Shown here: positions 1 to 13,316 of the stretch, one piece after another
How positions within the stretch are numbered: position 1 is the first letter of the stretch
Layout of the letters: every line of letters starts with the position of its first letter
NCBI GenBank assembly: GCA_030141605.1
Contig: JAQGDQ010000086.1
Coordinates: 491,418 to 555,417 of the forward strand
Length of the DNA stretch: 64,000 bases
Direction of reading: 5' to 3'
DNA from: Tubiluchus corallicola
Taxonomy: Eukaryota > Priapulida > Priapulimorpha > Priapulimorphida > Tubiluchidae
The notes under the pieces: generated by a model
The model's database searches: none
What the model saw: only the letters and a program-made list of their open reading frames with translations
What the model was told of the DNA's origin: nothing
Made by a program: the position numbers and the translations under genes

Positions 1-260
1 TATCCCTGTTTCTTAATGAGATAGTGACAGAAATTGATTGAAAGTGCAGGAAAAAGAAAGAAGGGAGAGAAGGAAGTATGGAGAGAGATACGCGACAGTG
101 AAAAGTTGAAAAAGTAAGATGAAAAAGAATTGGGGCTAAACAGGAGATGAAGCAAAGAAAATACGAAAGCAGGAAAGAAGGTACAAAATAATACAGGTAG
201 AAGTCAGTAAGGTGTTTTACGCATAGTATATATAGTACTACGGTATGGTACTATGATATA

Positions 261-304
261 CACACACACACACACGCACACGCACACGCACATGCACACA
301 CACG
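261..304. repeat. (CA)n microsatellite
   Basis: A run of CA dinucleotides interrupted by CG steps. The ORFs across it in both directions (alternating Thr-His, or Cys-Ala/Cys-Val) are products of the repeat, not genes. Confidence 0.9.
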
Positions 305-754
305 CATATACACTGTTTGCGAAATTATATCTCCAGAATTGTAATAACTATTTGCACATTTTTTACATTTACATAACACAGCAAAGGCTGAGCCACTTCT
401 TATTCCAGACAGTCTACATCTTTTTGAACATTTTATACACAGTGAAATTGCCTTATGTCTACGGAGCTTGATAACCTCTATATAGATCATATGGCAGCCA
501 GCCATCTTAACTGATTAAAGCAGCATGTGAAACTCAACATGTCAACTGGCGAAGGGCGATAATTATTTCTAAACTATACCAGTATGCTTCAGTTGCTATC
601 AAGACAGAGGCACTGAATGACAGACAACGGCCTGAACATTGAAGCTTTGAGCTTTGTGGCTCTGAAGACATAGTAACCTCCTCAATAAAGATAACAAATT
701 TTATTATGAGATGTATTCTTGAGAAAGACAGAGAGACAGAAACAAAAGAAGACG

Positions 755-756
<2 letters not shown>

Positions 757-821
<65 letters not shown>
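757..821. repeat. (GA)n microsatellite
   Basis: More than 30 uninterrupted GA dinucleotides inside a longer purine-rich stretch. The Arg-Glu and Ser-Leu ORFs over it are low-complexity artefacts. Confidence 0.95.
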
Positions 822-825
<4 letters not shown>

Positions 826-3484
826 CGACAAAGAGAGAAAGAAGGAGGTAGAAAGACAGCCAGAGAAAGAAGTTAAAGCCATTAGGCCTCTGAGTAGGCC
901 AGCATGCGTTTGCATAATAGACAAATTGTAAAGAAACTATATAAGCTTACAGAAATCTGACAACTAGTTTCATCTGCTTAAAATGAAAATGAAACATAAT
1001 AAGTGAAGTCACCATGTCCTCAAGCAAGGCCCTTCTCTCGCTATTCGTAAATTTTTGCAAAGTGCTGCAGCTGTGCACGATATTTGGATGCTTTTAAAGT
1101 GCAACTTAAAAGCCGATCAAGAAGTCATTAATCCTGAGAGAAAGTTCGGTCTGAATGCAAGTGGTAAACCATTTAAAATAGTGCCACCATTTATCAACTG
1201 CCAAAGTAGTGGTTTTTTCCACAAAGCAATGGTTCGAACTCACAAGAAAAGTTCAGTATTAAGCTTGAGAGTTTTTCTTAATCAGTAAAAACGAATTTAA
1301 TAATCACTTTACTTCAAGAAGCCATTCGTCATTGGCGCTACTAAAAGGAGTCATTCATGGTACTTGGTGATTATGCTTGGGTTGCCAGAACTCGGAAAGG
1401 GAGAGGCAACTTAATAATACGTGAAGGACATGGAGTCGTCTACTATCGTGCAAACGAACTGACTACATTAAATTTTCATCTCAATTATGTTCCCCTAGGC
1501 GGTGTCAAGAGACCTTTTCTGATAAACACACACAGAATTTAACCAGCTATAATATTTAATGGGCAAGCCATAAATACATTGATAGCCTGTGGGTTATTTA
1601 TTGTACAGTATCAACTAATACAAATTACAAATCAACAACTACCCCTGAAAAGTATATGCCAGCTTTAATTAATTATCCTGACAAGTATATAAGCTGTCAC
1701 TGTATCTTATTCCCTACTTTCTTTGCTAACATCCCTTTTCACTTCACCTCCTGTTTCGTTTGATGTTTATTATTAGAATACGCCTACAGAGGTAATGTAT
1801 CTCATACTCCATACTATTTTTAGTATAATTAAGCTGATTATAATCCACTGTATTTTTTACTTTCCTGTTTCGAAACCTGTTTGTTTATTGAGTTTTAGGT
1901 GAAGTTCGATGGAATCTGGCCTTTCGTTTCTTGCTAGATGGTTTTTCTCTTTAATTTGAGTGTGTTCTATTGCTAGATGTTTTCTGTAGATCTATATCTA
2001 CATTGGTTTGTTTACTGGGCTGTTTACTGACATACTGAGTGAGTGAATGACGAACCAATTTTCTTTGAATTAAGTTACTGCACAAATGCCATTTCTCTTG
2101 CATGTTGGCATGCGCAGTTGGGTAGCTGGACAGTGTGATACGCCTTGCTAGCAGTGCTCCTAATCACACCCCACGTGAGCATAAGCCAACGATATACGCC
2201 CAAGCGTATAATTAGACCTATCCTTAAACAGCCTGACTGAATCTGTCATGACCAGATCAATACTGGCTAAGCTAACAGATAATTATAAAGAGTAGTTTTC
2301 ATCTATCCCAACTGATTCGGCTGAGTAAAACTGTGATAGAGTGCAATGAATTATAGTGATCGTCGTCGTCATCATCATCACATTCGTTCACCAACAGCAC
2401 CATCAATATCATTGTTATCGCCACAATGATAGGATAATTCAACCACCATCACGCATTTACTGACAGTTTTGTAATTGCTTCGAGTAATTGTAAAATTTTA
2501 GTAGAAAGGGATCCGTGATTTCACCTTGAATAACACCGTAACACAGTGTTACGCGGCACTAACAACGAAACACAGCCAAATATTGCAAATTAGCCATGAC
2601 CTTCCTCAATCAGCGACTTTCCTGAATTTGCTTTGAATCATGACTGAAACTAGCGTTGCCACTCCACGCAAAAAAAAAACACGACGAAAATTGATTCTGA
2701 TGAAGTAGCCTGAGCCGCAAGGAAAAACTCGCAGCAAGTGGTGAACGTGGATCTAAAATTAATGCAATTTCAATTTGTCGCCGCTCGTTTGGAAGCTTAT
2801 TGGATTTTCAAATTTTCATCTATCAGCGTTTGAGAATTCAGTGTATAAATGTGTGTGAATTTCAGCAACTCCGTTCAAATACAGCAGTCAGGATGGCGAC
2901 TCAGAATAAGGATTGACATCGGGGATGTAAGTGACTTAATAGCATTGCATCACTGGTTGCGAAATTCAGGAGCAATGAAAAGGAAAAGGGAAATATCAAC
3001 AGAAGGTGTAAAAAACCCTGCTATTTATCAAAGAAGATCGCCTGTTCGACCAAATACAACAACGAGCGCACCCCGGGACAGCTCAAGGGCCTTAAACTAC
3101 AGTATTTTTGACAGAATACAGCTTTCACGTTTCACATTGCACTTATCTTTAAGAATAATCTCTGTGTGTATTTAGAGAGTACAAAAATCGATATGGTGAT
3201 GAAATGTTAATGAAAATGATTGAAGACTTTGCTTTAGCAAATGCCGATGGCATTGAGTTGAAGAGTCAGTAGAAATGTGAGACACTGAAGATAAGAGTTT
3301 GCACAGACCCTTATGACGGGAAAAAGTAAATTCATGCAGAAGTACAATGCCATTGATTATATCAGGCAAAAGCTATTAACTTCATTCAGAGAAGCAATGC
3401 ATAGGAAATTACTGCAAAAAAGCAATTGGGTTCGGTAATGTGGAGAAAATTGGGAAGTAGAGAATCACGCGCGAGAAGGGAAGA

Positions 3485-3975
3485 GGGGGATATCTAGGTG
3501 GAAAAGTGACAAATGGGAGGGAGAGAGAGTGGAGCAGATAACATATAGGCATGACAGAATGGATCTAATACAGAAAAAGAAATACAGTTCTCCATGGATG
3601 GGAAGGATAACGAAAAAGCAGAAGGAAAATCTGGCGGTTCTGGGTCAGTAAGTGGAACAGACAGGCAATCAGACAAAGTGAGAGACTGAGATAGACAGAT
3701 ACATCGAGAGGGCAGAGAGAGAGCGGGAGTAAGAGAAGGAATAGAACAGACAGAGAAGACAGCGAGAAAGAGAAATAGAGCGACAGAGAAAAAGAGAGCT
3801 AGAAAGAGGAGAAAATAGACAATGAGGAGAAATAGGAAAACAGCGAGAAAGAGAAGTAGAGTGAGAGAGAAAAGCAGAGAGAGACAGAGGAGAAATAAGA
3901 AGACAGCAAGAACAGAAATAGAGCGAGAGAGAAAAACAGAGCAGAGGGGAAATGAAACAGTGAGAAGAAATAAGA
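3485..3975. repeat. Purine-rich (GAGA/GAAA) degenerate tract
   Basis: About 490 bases dominated by G and A on the plus strand in degenerate GAGA, GAAA and AGCGAGA units. The complementary strand is open for 162 codons of Leu/Phe/Ser-rich sequence because the pyrimidine strand rarely forms stop codons. I see no protein-family signature. Confidence 0.8.
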
Positions 3976-4878
3976 CAAACAAACTCTTGTCCTAAAGTTA
4001 ACTATCTACACAGGTAAACCCGAGAGTGTACTACAGTAGTCAACAGCCGTATGGATTTACAGGCTACTGTAGATGAAGCCAAACAGCAACTGTTTTTGCA
4101 AAGTGTCTAAACTGCCTGGAGCGGCAGGTGGCGGCACTAAACTTGTCTTTTGAGCTTAGCAAATCTATTTACAAGAAGCCACACAGCTGCAGTAAATATG
4201 ACAAGAAAAGAGAGGTGTCGAAATTCAATACCAGGACGCCCTTAAGGTGCCTGCGTTGTCTGACCATCATACATGTTAACATGTACGTGTTAAGGAAACT
4301 CGTGTTTAAGTAGATACTTACACAGCGTATGCTCTTTGCCAGGAACAAACAAGAGTTAAATGAAACAATGAAAGTAAATTGTTCATTTTGTATTATTGAC
4401 TGCAAGGGAAAGGAAATATTTGATGTCCATGGCATGTACTGCAACCACCCTACTGAACTTGAAAAGGGAACAAGTGATTAACCATATATGTAGTTAAATT
4501 GCGATATCACTTTTCACAGCCATCAGATTTTCTTGTTAAATCTCGATTTTTTTCATGTTATTCAGCATGCTGTCAACAAGAGAGTCTAAAACTAATGATA
4601 AATTGTTGCGAGACCCCAAATTTATCTCATTCTCAAGGATAATCTTCCAGGATGAGACAGTGAACAGAGCTACATCCACCCTTAGTGAGGTAAATAACTG
4701 GCAGCAGTTTCACAGATTCAACTGCTAGGAAGCGGTCACCTATCCACTTGCAAGCCGGACTGTAAAAATGAGCAATCCATTGGAAAAATCATCAATTCTT
4801 TCGTATTCAACTCATGGAACACGTCATATGCAGTTTCTGTTTGTTTTTTTATTCATATCAAAAATGACAAACCAGCAA

Positions 4879-5140
4879 GATCTGTAACAGTGTAAAACAT
4901 CAGTGCTTTCTGTACCTCAAGATCTGTAACAGTATAAAACATCAGTGCTTTCTGTACCTCAAGATCTGTAACAGTGTAAAACATCATTGATTTCTGTAGT
5001 TCAAAATCTGTAACAGTGAAAACGTCGATGATTTCTGTACCTCAAGATATGTAAAAAGGTAAACAGCTGTGCAGTCTGTACTTCATAAGATCTGTAACAG
5101 TGTAAAACAACAGTGGTTTCTGCACCTCAAGATCTGTAAT
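4879..5140. repeat. 42-bp tandem repeat, about six copies
   Basis: The unit begins GATCTGTAACAGTGTAAAAC and ends CTGTACCTCAA. Copies start at 4879, 4921 and 4963. Three or so more divergent copies follow to about 5140. The first three are nearly identical and later ones carry indels. Confidence 0.9.
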
Positions 5141-7531
5141 AACGTCTTTCAGCTTTGTTTTATAGTTACATCAAGATCAAGAATTTGATTCGGTTCTGTA
5201 ATGGAGTAAACCAGCCGAAATTTCAGTATGTTGACGCAATATAGTAATTTAAAAATATATTTTAGAACTGTGATTCACATCTGCAAAGTACTAAACTAGC
5301 TGATTTTAATTCAGATATGCAGTACTTAAAACAACAGCAATCCTTTCAGCTGTACTTTCAGTTTTTCTATAGAAATCAAGGATGGATTAATGCCTTTGAA
5401 CAGTCTACGCGCGCATAATTTCAAGAATAGCATCTCTGTTGTGAAAACTGGCCACTTTTGCATCCTGCTCTCAAAAATGCATCCTAAAAATGTCATAGCA
5501 ACGGATCAATTTACCAAACAACAAATCCAGTGTATGAAACGCTTGCTGTGCAGTGCATAACAAACCCGTCAGCAGTGCCACAATCTAGCGTTAAATCGAT
5601 GATGCAGAAACCATTCAGCCAATACTACGATTTCACATACACAGCCTATGCTTTAATACCGCAGATTTGCATTTCCCGCATATAATACCATCTAATCCAC
5701 GTAAGCTGATAGCTGGGAGCCTGGCGTTTGTGACAAGCTCCGTTGTCTGCGCAAATTCATCGTCCCTCCAGTCTGCTTTCTAGAGATGCTGCTCTCTCTC
5801 TCGGCTACTGTAGTCATCAGAACTATCGCTGTTGTTGCTGGTAGTATTACTGCTATTGCAGCAGTTGCTGCTACTGCCTCGCCCACATAAGTTTAGCGAA
5901 CGTGTTATAACAGTTATCATTTCTCTGCACCATACATCAGTTTACATTGTAATTATGAAATACTACTAACCCCATCTGCAACTCACACTAACTATTAGTA
6001 ATATATTGTTAATTTTTTTCTTACTAATTCTAGTGGCCTAACAAAAACTAGCTTCTTAGTTCTTTAGTGCAGAATTAATGAATTGTATCCTAACTTTGTT
6101 GTATTAACAAAAAATTGATTATCAATGTACTTGCAATGCATAAGTATTTGTTTACTGTGAAGTAAATCTATTGAATTAAAAAAAACATAATCTTGGCATT
6201 CAAGAATTAATGCTCATCTGACCATCTAGCCAAAATATACGATTGATATTGTTGTTGTTACGGTGGTGACGGTGGTACACGCAACGACTAATTCATTGCT
6301 AAAAGTTGCACAAGTGAAAATTGCAGCAATTTTACTAGTGAACCAAAATCGTGCGCGCAGGCATGAAATTTTAAATTGTGCAACTTCAGGTATAGGTATT
6401 GAAGCTTTGCTTATGTTCGTCCATTATTAATTCTCAAAAGACAGAGAACCGTGGGAAATATTGTACCCACCCAAGGACTAGCCAGCGTTTACTGAAAGAG
6501 CAATTTTACAAACCTATAACGACTTATGGGCTCATTCGAGTTTTTACATTTTTTTATTATTGGATTGGTCCAATTAGGGTTGATGAACTGTTGAGTTATT
6601 TTTCCATGCTTAATGGTTTTTTTCTCACGCTTAAAGGAAAACCGGATGATTGTGTAAACATTATAAACATTAGCTCAGAATAAAGAATGCTCTAAAATAT
6701 TGAAAACTACAATAGTTTTTTTTCAAATCAAAGCTTAGACTAAATAATAATTACCTCGGATACTCAAATTTCATTAGACTTTCAAAGCTACGCCCGGCTC
6801 AATGAATCCACTAAGATTGGCAACGGTGCCTTTTTGTCACAATCGCGTGGCCGACAAATAGAAGCGGTACCGTGATAGCCATGATCATGAACTGCAGTGT
6901 TAGTTTCTGACGTTATATGACATAGAGCCCATTTTACATCATACGACCATCATAGAGCCCATATGACATCACGCGTTTAAGCAATACGGTAACACTTACG
7001 CAAACGTGCTTGACGCGCAAGGGAAGATCCCTACCATTGCACAAACTGTGGTTAGTTTCTGACGTAAGCAATAGCTGTGTTCGATTGCCGTTAATTAACT
7101 TTCTAAGCTAATTATTCAAATATAAGAAACAATTGCTAACTTTTATGGGCAAGAAAATGTATATTTTGGACAGTAAATTAAAATAAGATTGAGTCTAAGC
7201 AATCGTTCGGTTGTTCTTTAACTAATATGTTTTGAATAAAAGTTGCACAACTAAAAATTGCATGTCTGCACGTTCACGTTGAACACAGTACACTACAAAA
7301 CATTGCGCAACTAAAAGTGAGCCCAGTTAGATTGTGATTTTTAATTGCACAATTTTAGTTGCGTGTAATCTGCGAGCTCTCAAAGACTTGTATTATTTAC
7401 AGATTTTCCAACTTTCAATTGCACAACTAAAAATTGCATGGCTGTGCGGGGCCTTGCAGTAATGTCGATTGGACTGGTACGATATGGTCAGATTTTTTAA
7501 ATAAATTATATTGGACTTCGAGGGCATAGAT

Positions 7532-7699
7532 GATGATAATAAAAAATGATTAAATTATATATTAAAGCTATTAAAACACAATTGAGATAATTTTGAAGTT
7601 TAGCATGTCTACCAAGATGATAATAAAAAATGATTAAATTATATTAAAGCTATTAAAACACACAATTGAGATAATTTTGAAGTTTAGCACGTCTACCAA
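7532..7699. repeat. 84-bp tandem duplication
   Basis: Two adjacent copies begin GATGATAATAAAAAATGATT at 7532 and 7616, and both end near GTCTACCAA. They differ by a few small indels and substitutions, suggesting a fairly recent duplication. Confidence 0.85.
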
Positions 7700-9959
7700 A
7701 TACATATATAAGTCTGCCTCAGTTTATGATACCAAGTGGAAATAAAGCACCGCGTCTTCAAGTTACGTGCTTTCAAACTAGTGAACGATATTTAAGACAT
7801 GCGCCTGGTCACAGCAATAGATCTGTCATTCGCAAATCTTAGTTTCAACAGAAATAAAACAGCTACAACAGCCAACGAAAATATAATTTTATTTAATACA
7901 TGTACTACCATCAGCCTAAACGTTTGGCATTTTCGGTTCTTCAATATTTATTTGTAAATTTGAGTAACTAAAGCATTTGTTTGCCATTACCTATTCTATT
8001 ATTTGTATTTAGGGCTGACGTACTTGCTACTGATGACGGCAAACGTAAAATGCTGAAACATTCAGACAAAATGACAGAATAAACAATCTTGAACCAGTGT
8101 TCGAGATCGTCACCCATCCATTTACCACTCAAGCTAGCACTACTTTTAATGCTTCGATGATGACATGATGACATTCTCGGTGACGGTTGTAGCAAATGTA
8201 TATTATCAATTTTCGTACTTTTTCTTCCTAACTATAGCCCTTTCAATTCAATCCATTTTTATTAAAATAAAATCCACATAAAATACAAATACAGTGCTAA
8301 AATGAAATGAAATACAATGAAATGAAAATTACAAGAGTAAATATATATATAGGGTTCGTAAACTAAAAGCTAAATAAATTTTAGAGGCTAATTATGTAAT
8401 AATTCATTCCATTTCACAAAAAGCAAGAGTTGACGAGTCTATGTGAGCTTAATAATAGCAGTTATAATACTATTCACCCACGTGGGCCACTAGCTTTGAG
8501 GGCGGCATGTATTTTTTAATAAAATTGCCACTCCGCACACCGTGATCCAGTACTCAATGACAGTGCCTACTCATAACTACACCAGGACAGGTACAGAACA
8601 TCCAGAGACACTGGTCCACCAGAGACGTCTCAGCAAATTTTGGGTGTGCATACATCCCCAATCGTCGACTCGGGGAGCTTACAAAAAAATGAGCGAAATG
8701 TAGAACATTTCAGTGAATTATGTACAACATTTAGTTTTGCAAATGCTCAGTTTTCAGAAGTAGCCGACGAAGTCAAGTTTAACGGGTCGGACGTCTAACA
8801 GCAGGAAAATATTTAACTGAAATCTTGTAAACGCTGCCAGCGAACTGATTCGACTCCACAAATTATCTGTCAGTTGAGCTAGATACTGGTCTAATTGTGC
8901 TGTCTGGTATGCGAGCTGTGTATACTACTTCCAATCTTGTGGCTGCAAACTTTTGCTCCGTTTCACTGTCCGAACTGGAACAGTTTCTTTCTCTTTCGTC
9001 ACTCCCTTTCTCACCCAAAAGCAAAGAATTGATGTGTACGACAACATTTACCTTACGAAATGCTCCCCCGATTAAATTTAATCATAAAACTCGTTGATAA
9101 ATGACAACATTTCTGAAATTCGGTCAAAAACTGAAGAATTTGTGAATAATAGTTACAGTATTTAACCTTAAATACGACACGAAACTTTCGTCTCAAGGAC
9201 AATTTCGCTTTCACTGATTTCACTGTTTAATTTCCTAGAAGTCAAACATCACGTCAATTAAAACAGTTCCCCATAATTTGGTCGTAAAGTGAGCTTAAAA
9301 TTTGTTTCAAGGTCATAATAAATGCTTCATTGACTTCGCCATGATGAATGCCTAAGAATTCCATTTCCTTTCAGTGAAATCAGCACTTGTCACGTTTTGA
9401 CCTGTGACCCAGATTCAGGGTCAGGGATCTTCCAATATCGGGTCAAGCTACACCATTCAATTTGTCCCAGCGAGACCTTTAATTTGATACACAAATTATT
9501 GTTCTGCAACATGGGAAGAATGTCTGCGCTCGACCCACCTACTTTCAGTTTTCACCCCTTAGCGAAATATTTTCTCATATGCTCATGCAAAAGAACTCGC
9601 TCTCACATATTTTCCTCAGAGATCAAAATTTGTGGTCCTAGCTCAAAAATTGTAGGAACATACACAACACAACGATGAAAGAAGCCCATTCCATGACTTT
9701 TTTCGGTCGACATTCTCGGATTCTCGGGTCAGATATAAACATACTGTACTTTAAGCGTGCTCTGTTAGTTTAGTGTCTCTAGTCCTCTGCGAATAAAAGG
9801 TCATTAAAAGTATGAACTCTGGATTAGTATTTTGGTCTTTCCTCGGACGTTCAAAGCTTCCCAGCTTTTTCAAACCGAAGTGCAAACCTATCCCAGAATG
9901 CCTAAATAACGGTGAAAATATTGAAAGGAACTGAAAGCCCAAGGAGATGAACAGTAATG

Positions 9960-10855
9960 GTGAGAACGTAGGCAAAAATGGCACAGGAAAAAATGGCACA
10001 AATGGAAAAGCAGGTAAAAATGGCACAGGAAAAATGGCATAAATGGAAAAGCAGGTAAAACGGCACAGGAAAACATGGCACAAATGGAAAAGTAGGTAAA
10101 CATGGCAAGGAAAAATCGCACAAATGGAAAAGTAGGTAAAAATGGCACAGGAAAACATGGCATAAATGGGAAAGCAGGTAAAAATGGCACAGGAAAACAT
10201 GGTACAAATGGAAAAGTAGGAAAAATGGCACAAATGGAAAAGCAGGTAAAAATGGCACAGGAAAACATGGAACAAATGGAAAAGTAGGTAAAAATGGCAA
10301 GGAAAAATGGCAGGGGAAAATGGCACAAATGGAAAAGTAGGTAAAAATGGCAAGGAAAAATGGCAGGGGAAAATGGCACAAATGGAAAAGTAGGTAAAAA
10401 TGGCGCAGGAAAACATGGCATAAATGGAAAAGCAGGTAAAACGGCACAGGAAAACATGGCACAAATGGAAAAGTAGGTAAACATGGCAAGGAAAAATGGC
10501 ACAAATGGAAAAGTAGGTAAAAATGGCACAGGAAAACATGGCATAAATGGGAAAGCAGGTAAAATGGCACAGGAAAACATGGTACAAATGGAAAAGTAGG
10601 AAAAATGGCACAAATGGAAAAGTAGGTAAAAATGGCACAGGAAAACATGGAACAAATGGAAAAGTAGGAAAAATGGCACAAATGGAAAAGTAGGTAAAAA
10701 TGGCAAGGAAAAATGGCAGGGGAAAAAGGCACAAATGGAAAAGTAGGTAAAAATTGCGCAGGAAAACATGGCATAAATGGAAAAGCAGATAAAAATGGCA
10801 CAGGAAAACATGGAACAAATGGAAAAGTAGGAAAAATGGCATTTTTTCCTGTGCC
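9960..10855. repeat. Minisatellite of AAATGGCACAGGAAAA-type units
   Basis: About 900 bases made of short related words (AAATGGCACAGG, AAAACATGGCACAAATGG, AAAAGTAGGTAAA) in composite units of roughly 40-60 bases, shuffled into higher-order blocks. Block boundaries repeat, for example the segment near 10010-10290 is largely echoed near 10420-10650. All three minus-strand frames are open for over 300 codons of Phe/Cys/Pro/Leu-rich sequence, because the complement of this repeat contains almost no stop codons. I do not treat any of these as genes. Confidence 0.9.
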
Positions 10856-11873
10856 ACTTTTACTGCAGACCCAATGGTAAAGCTGACCGACGCCCAATGC
10901 CCTTGGTCCTCTGACTAGAGGTTATTGCTGAATCTTAGTTGCCGTTTGCAGCCTAATAACGAAATGTTTCAGTGCTTCAAGTGATTAGAAGCCAATTTCA
11001 GTGGCGAGTCATCCTGAGCTGCACGTAACGTTTGCCTGTTGAAAAATTCACAACTATGCACTTCTCGCATCATCGTTAAATAATCGTAAAACTTCTAAGA
11101 ATAATTTCTTCACTTGTCTAAGTGCTGAGCCAGCGTTGAAATTACTTCAGCGACTGCAGAAACTCTAGAACAAACGGAAAAAGTTCAGGCAACGGACATA
11201 CTATGCAAGGGAACCTGGGAGTATATATTACTCGATGAGGTTGCGTTCAGTACAGCACAACTCACTATTTCTTTGTTTAATAGATATGAGTAGCCTATAC
11301 TGGCCAACAGCTAATGAATACGTGACTGATGGCTAGTAGTATACCATGAAATTAAATAAACCACGCTTTTTGCAGTGAAATCTAGTATATTTTTGCTTTT
11401 CAATATATATCAAAATTTCGACATTACCTCTTTTTTTAATACGTAGATAAATTATTTACTTAGTAAATTCTGTTTTGTTTTCAAAATGAAATGATACAAA
11501 ACCCCCCATTTTCAGGGTAAGAGTGCACTAATACATACAAAAACTACATATTAAAGCTCAAGATACATGTATACCCATACGTACTTACATATATAAATAT
11601 ATATAATAAAATTAATACAGAATGAGTATATTAACTAATACGCTTTCAATTTTTAAGATTATTATCTGGTAATTTTGAAAGTGTTGCAAAATTAGTTAGA
11701 TGTCGTACGACACTAGTTTTTTAACTGAGATCTCGTGAACAATATCAATGAAGGCTGCACATGGAGATACAGGTGTTCTAAATTTAGTGAAGGTAAAACG
11801 TTCTGCATAAAAGATTTAGCGTTGTGCGAAATCAAAGGGCAGCCAAATACTAAATGTAGACAAAAGTAAAATA

Positions 11874-12108
11874 AGCACAATCTTAGATTAAAACTCTATT
11901 CAAATTTCTTTCTTCCAAATAAACTTACAACAACCATCTCCCTATCACATTGAAATTTGAAGCAACGGAAGAGGACGTCAGAAGGGTTTCCCTAATATTT
12001 CTGTCACTTTCTTTGTGTCTGCATTTTCTAATTAATTTGCCAGTGATAGGAGCTTCTAGTAGGGATTTAGCATGAAAACTGGCACAATTTTTCAAGAAGA
12101 GTTTAAAA
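11874..12108 (+). repeat. Dispersed repeat family E, copy 1
   Basis: This segment matches 23372-23608 in the same orientation with clear but diverged similarity. Shared words include CAGAAGGGTTTCC, TTTCTAATTAATTTG and ACTGGCACAATTTTT. It is probably a mobile-element fragment. No coding capacity was recognised. Confidence 0.7.
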
Positions 12109-12169
12109 GACTTTAATGTGATAAAATTATTGGTATATGTGCTTGTTACGTTTGTTAGTGCTCCGTTTC

Positions 12170-12263
12170 TTTTGGAACACCCTGTAGTTTTAATTTTTAC
12201 ATTGCATTTTACAGAGTAATAATATGCAAAATGTAAAAAATTAAAAGTACAGGGTGTTCCAAG
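12170..12263. mobile_element. Short inverted-repeat element ending GGAACACCCTGTA
   Basis: The two arms (about 12171-12212 and 12224-12262) are near-perfect reverse complements that begin TTGGAACACCCTGTAGTTTT and pair with AAAAGTACAGGGTGTTCCAA. A further partial end, ACAGGGTGTTCTGAAAG, follows at about 12292. This is a foldback element of MITE type. Confidence 0.7.
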
Positions 12264-13025
12264 CGAAATTAATACTACTCTCTAAAAAAAGTACAGGGTG
12301 TTCTGAAAGAAGCACTGCACTAACTGCAATAATGCATTTTTCACGGAAACATTAATTCTGTATTTAAAATTTTTATCCAGTTAACGTCGTTTTCCGAAAC
12401 GTCTATAAGAGTTTAATGTGATATTAGGCTGAGACCATTATGAAAATGCTGTACAATAGCATAGTTGACAATTAAAATAGTCCCGATTAAACAAGGCCCT
12501 TCGGTGTTCTCTAAGCATTATGGCTGGCTATTTGGCAAAACTCAATAATCCTTACACGTTTTTGACACCAAAGTTAAACATGAGCAGAGAGTGAATAAAA
12601 CACCCAATGTAAATTTTTTGATGGGCTTTCCATTAAAAAAATCATGTTTGCCTGAGTTTCAAGTTGAAAAATAAATTAGCTATCATTTTTGCAGACATCT
12701 GGGCACCCTGCAGGCCCGCCACTACTGTTGCATGTATGGTTGTGGCTAAACTGGAACTGTGTGTTTGTCAATAACTATTCTTCAATATGGTACACTGAAC
12801 TGGGGACAGGCGTCCTCAGCCACATTCAGTCATGGTCATGTATTCACCTACATATCTGCATAACAGAAATAATCGGAGTCTTGATCCAGCTTGATCCTGG
12901 TCGTCACCCATCCATTTACCACCCAAGCTAGCACTGTTTTTAACTTCGCACCTAGACATTCAAGCAGAGATTTACGACGTCTGTATTACATCTTCTAGCA
13001 ACCGTTGAACCAAACCGCATGTAAG

Positions 13026-13316
13026 CAGGGCTGGACTAGTATAGGCTGGGGCCTAAGGCCCCTCAAACTTGGTGGCCCAAGGCTTGAGGGGCCTTGTTAA
13101 TAAATGTTCAAATATTTTTTTAATATGAACAATAAATTAGTATTTTGCATTGCTGAATCCAATTATAATTTATTATAATAATTATTATTAATTATAATTA
13201 AAATTTCAATTATAAAAGAGAAGACCAGGAGCTATTATTTGAGATAAAGTGCCCGTGTTGAGGAGGCCACACATTACATAGCTTAGGGGCCCTCAAATGG
13301 TCATAATCCTGCCTTG
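13026..13316. mobile_element. hAT-type non-autonomous element with 8-bp target-site duplication
   Basis: The 291-bp element begins CAGGGCTGGACTAGTATAGG and ends AATCCTGCCTTG, giving imperfect terminal inverted repeats (CAGGGCTGGA versus CAAGGCAGGA). It is flanked by CATGTAAG (13018-13025) and CGTGTAAG (13317-13324), an 8-bp duplication matching at 7 of 8 positions. An 8-bp duplication and CAGGG-type ends are typical of the hAT superfamily. No transposase is present. Confidence 0.75.

Noticed and set aside
3494-3982. 162-codon minus-strand Leu/Phe/Ser-rich ORF
   Set aside because: Artefact of a pyrimidine-rich strand; no splice or domain signature.
5692-5886. Minus-strand ORF with an RRQRSLSQTPGSQ segment
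   Set aside because: Slightly GC-richer and looks like a phosphorylation site, but no family match or convincing splice pair; triplet-rich sequence explains the Ala-rich start.
9751-10897. Three overlapping minus-strand ORFs of 307, 331 and 368 codons
   Set aside because: They run over a minisatellite whose complement lacks stop codons in every frame; composition is Phe/Cys/Pro/Leu-only and no family is recognisable.
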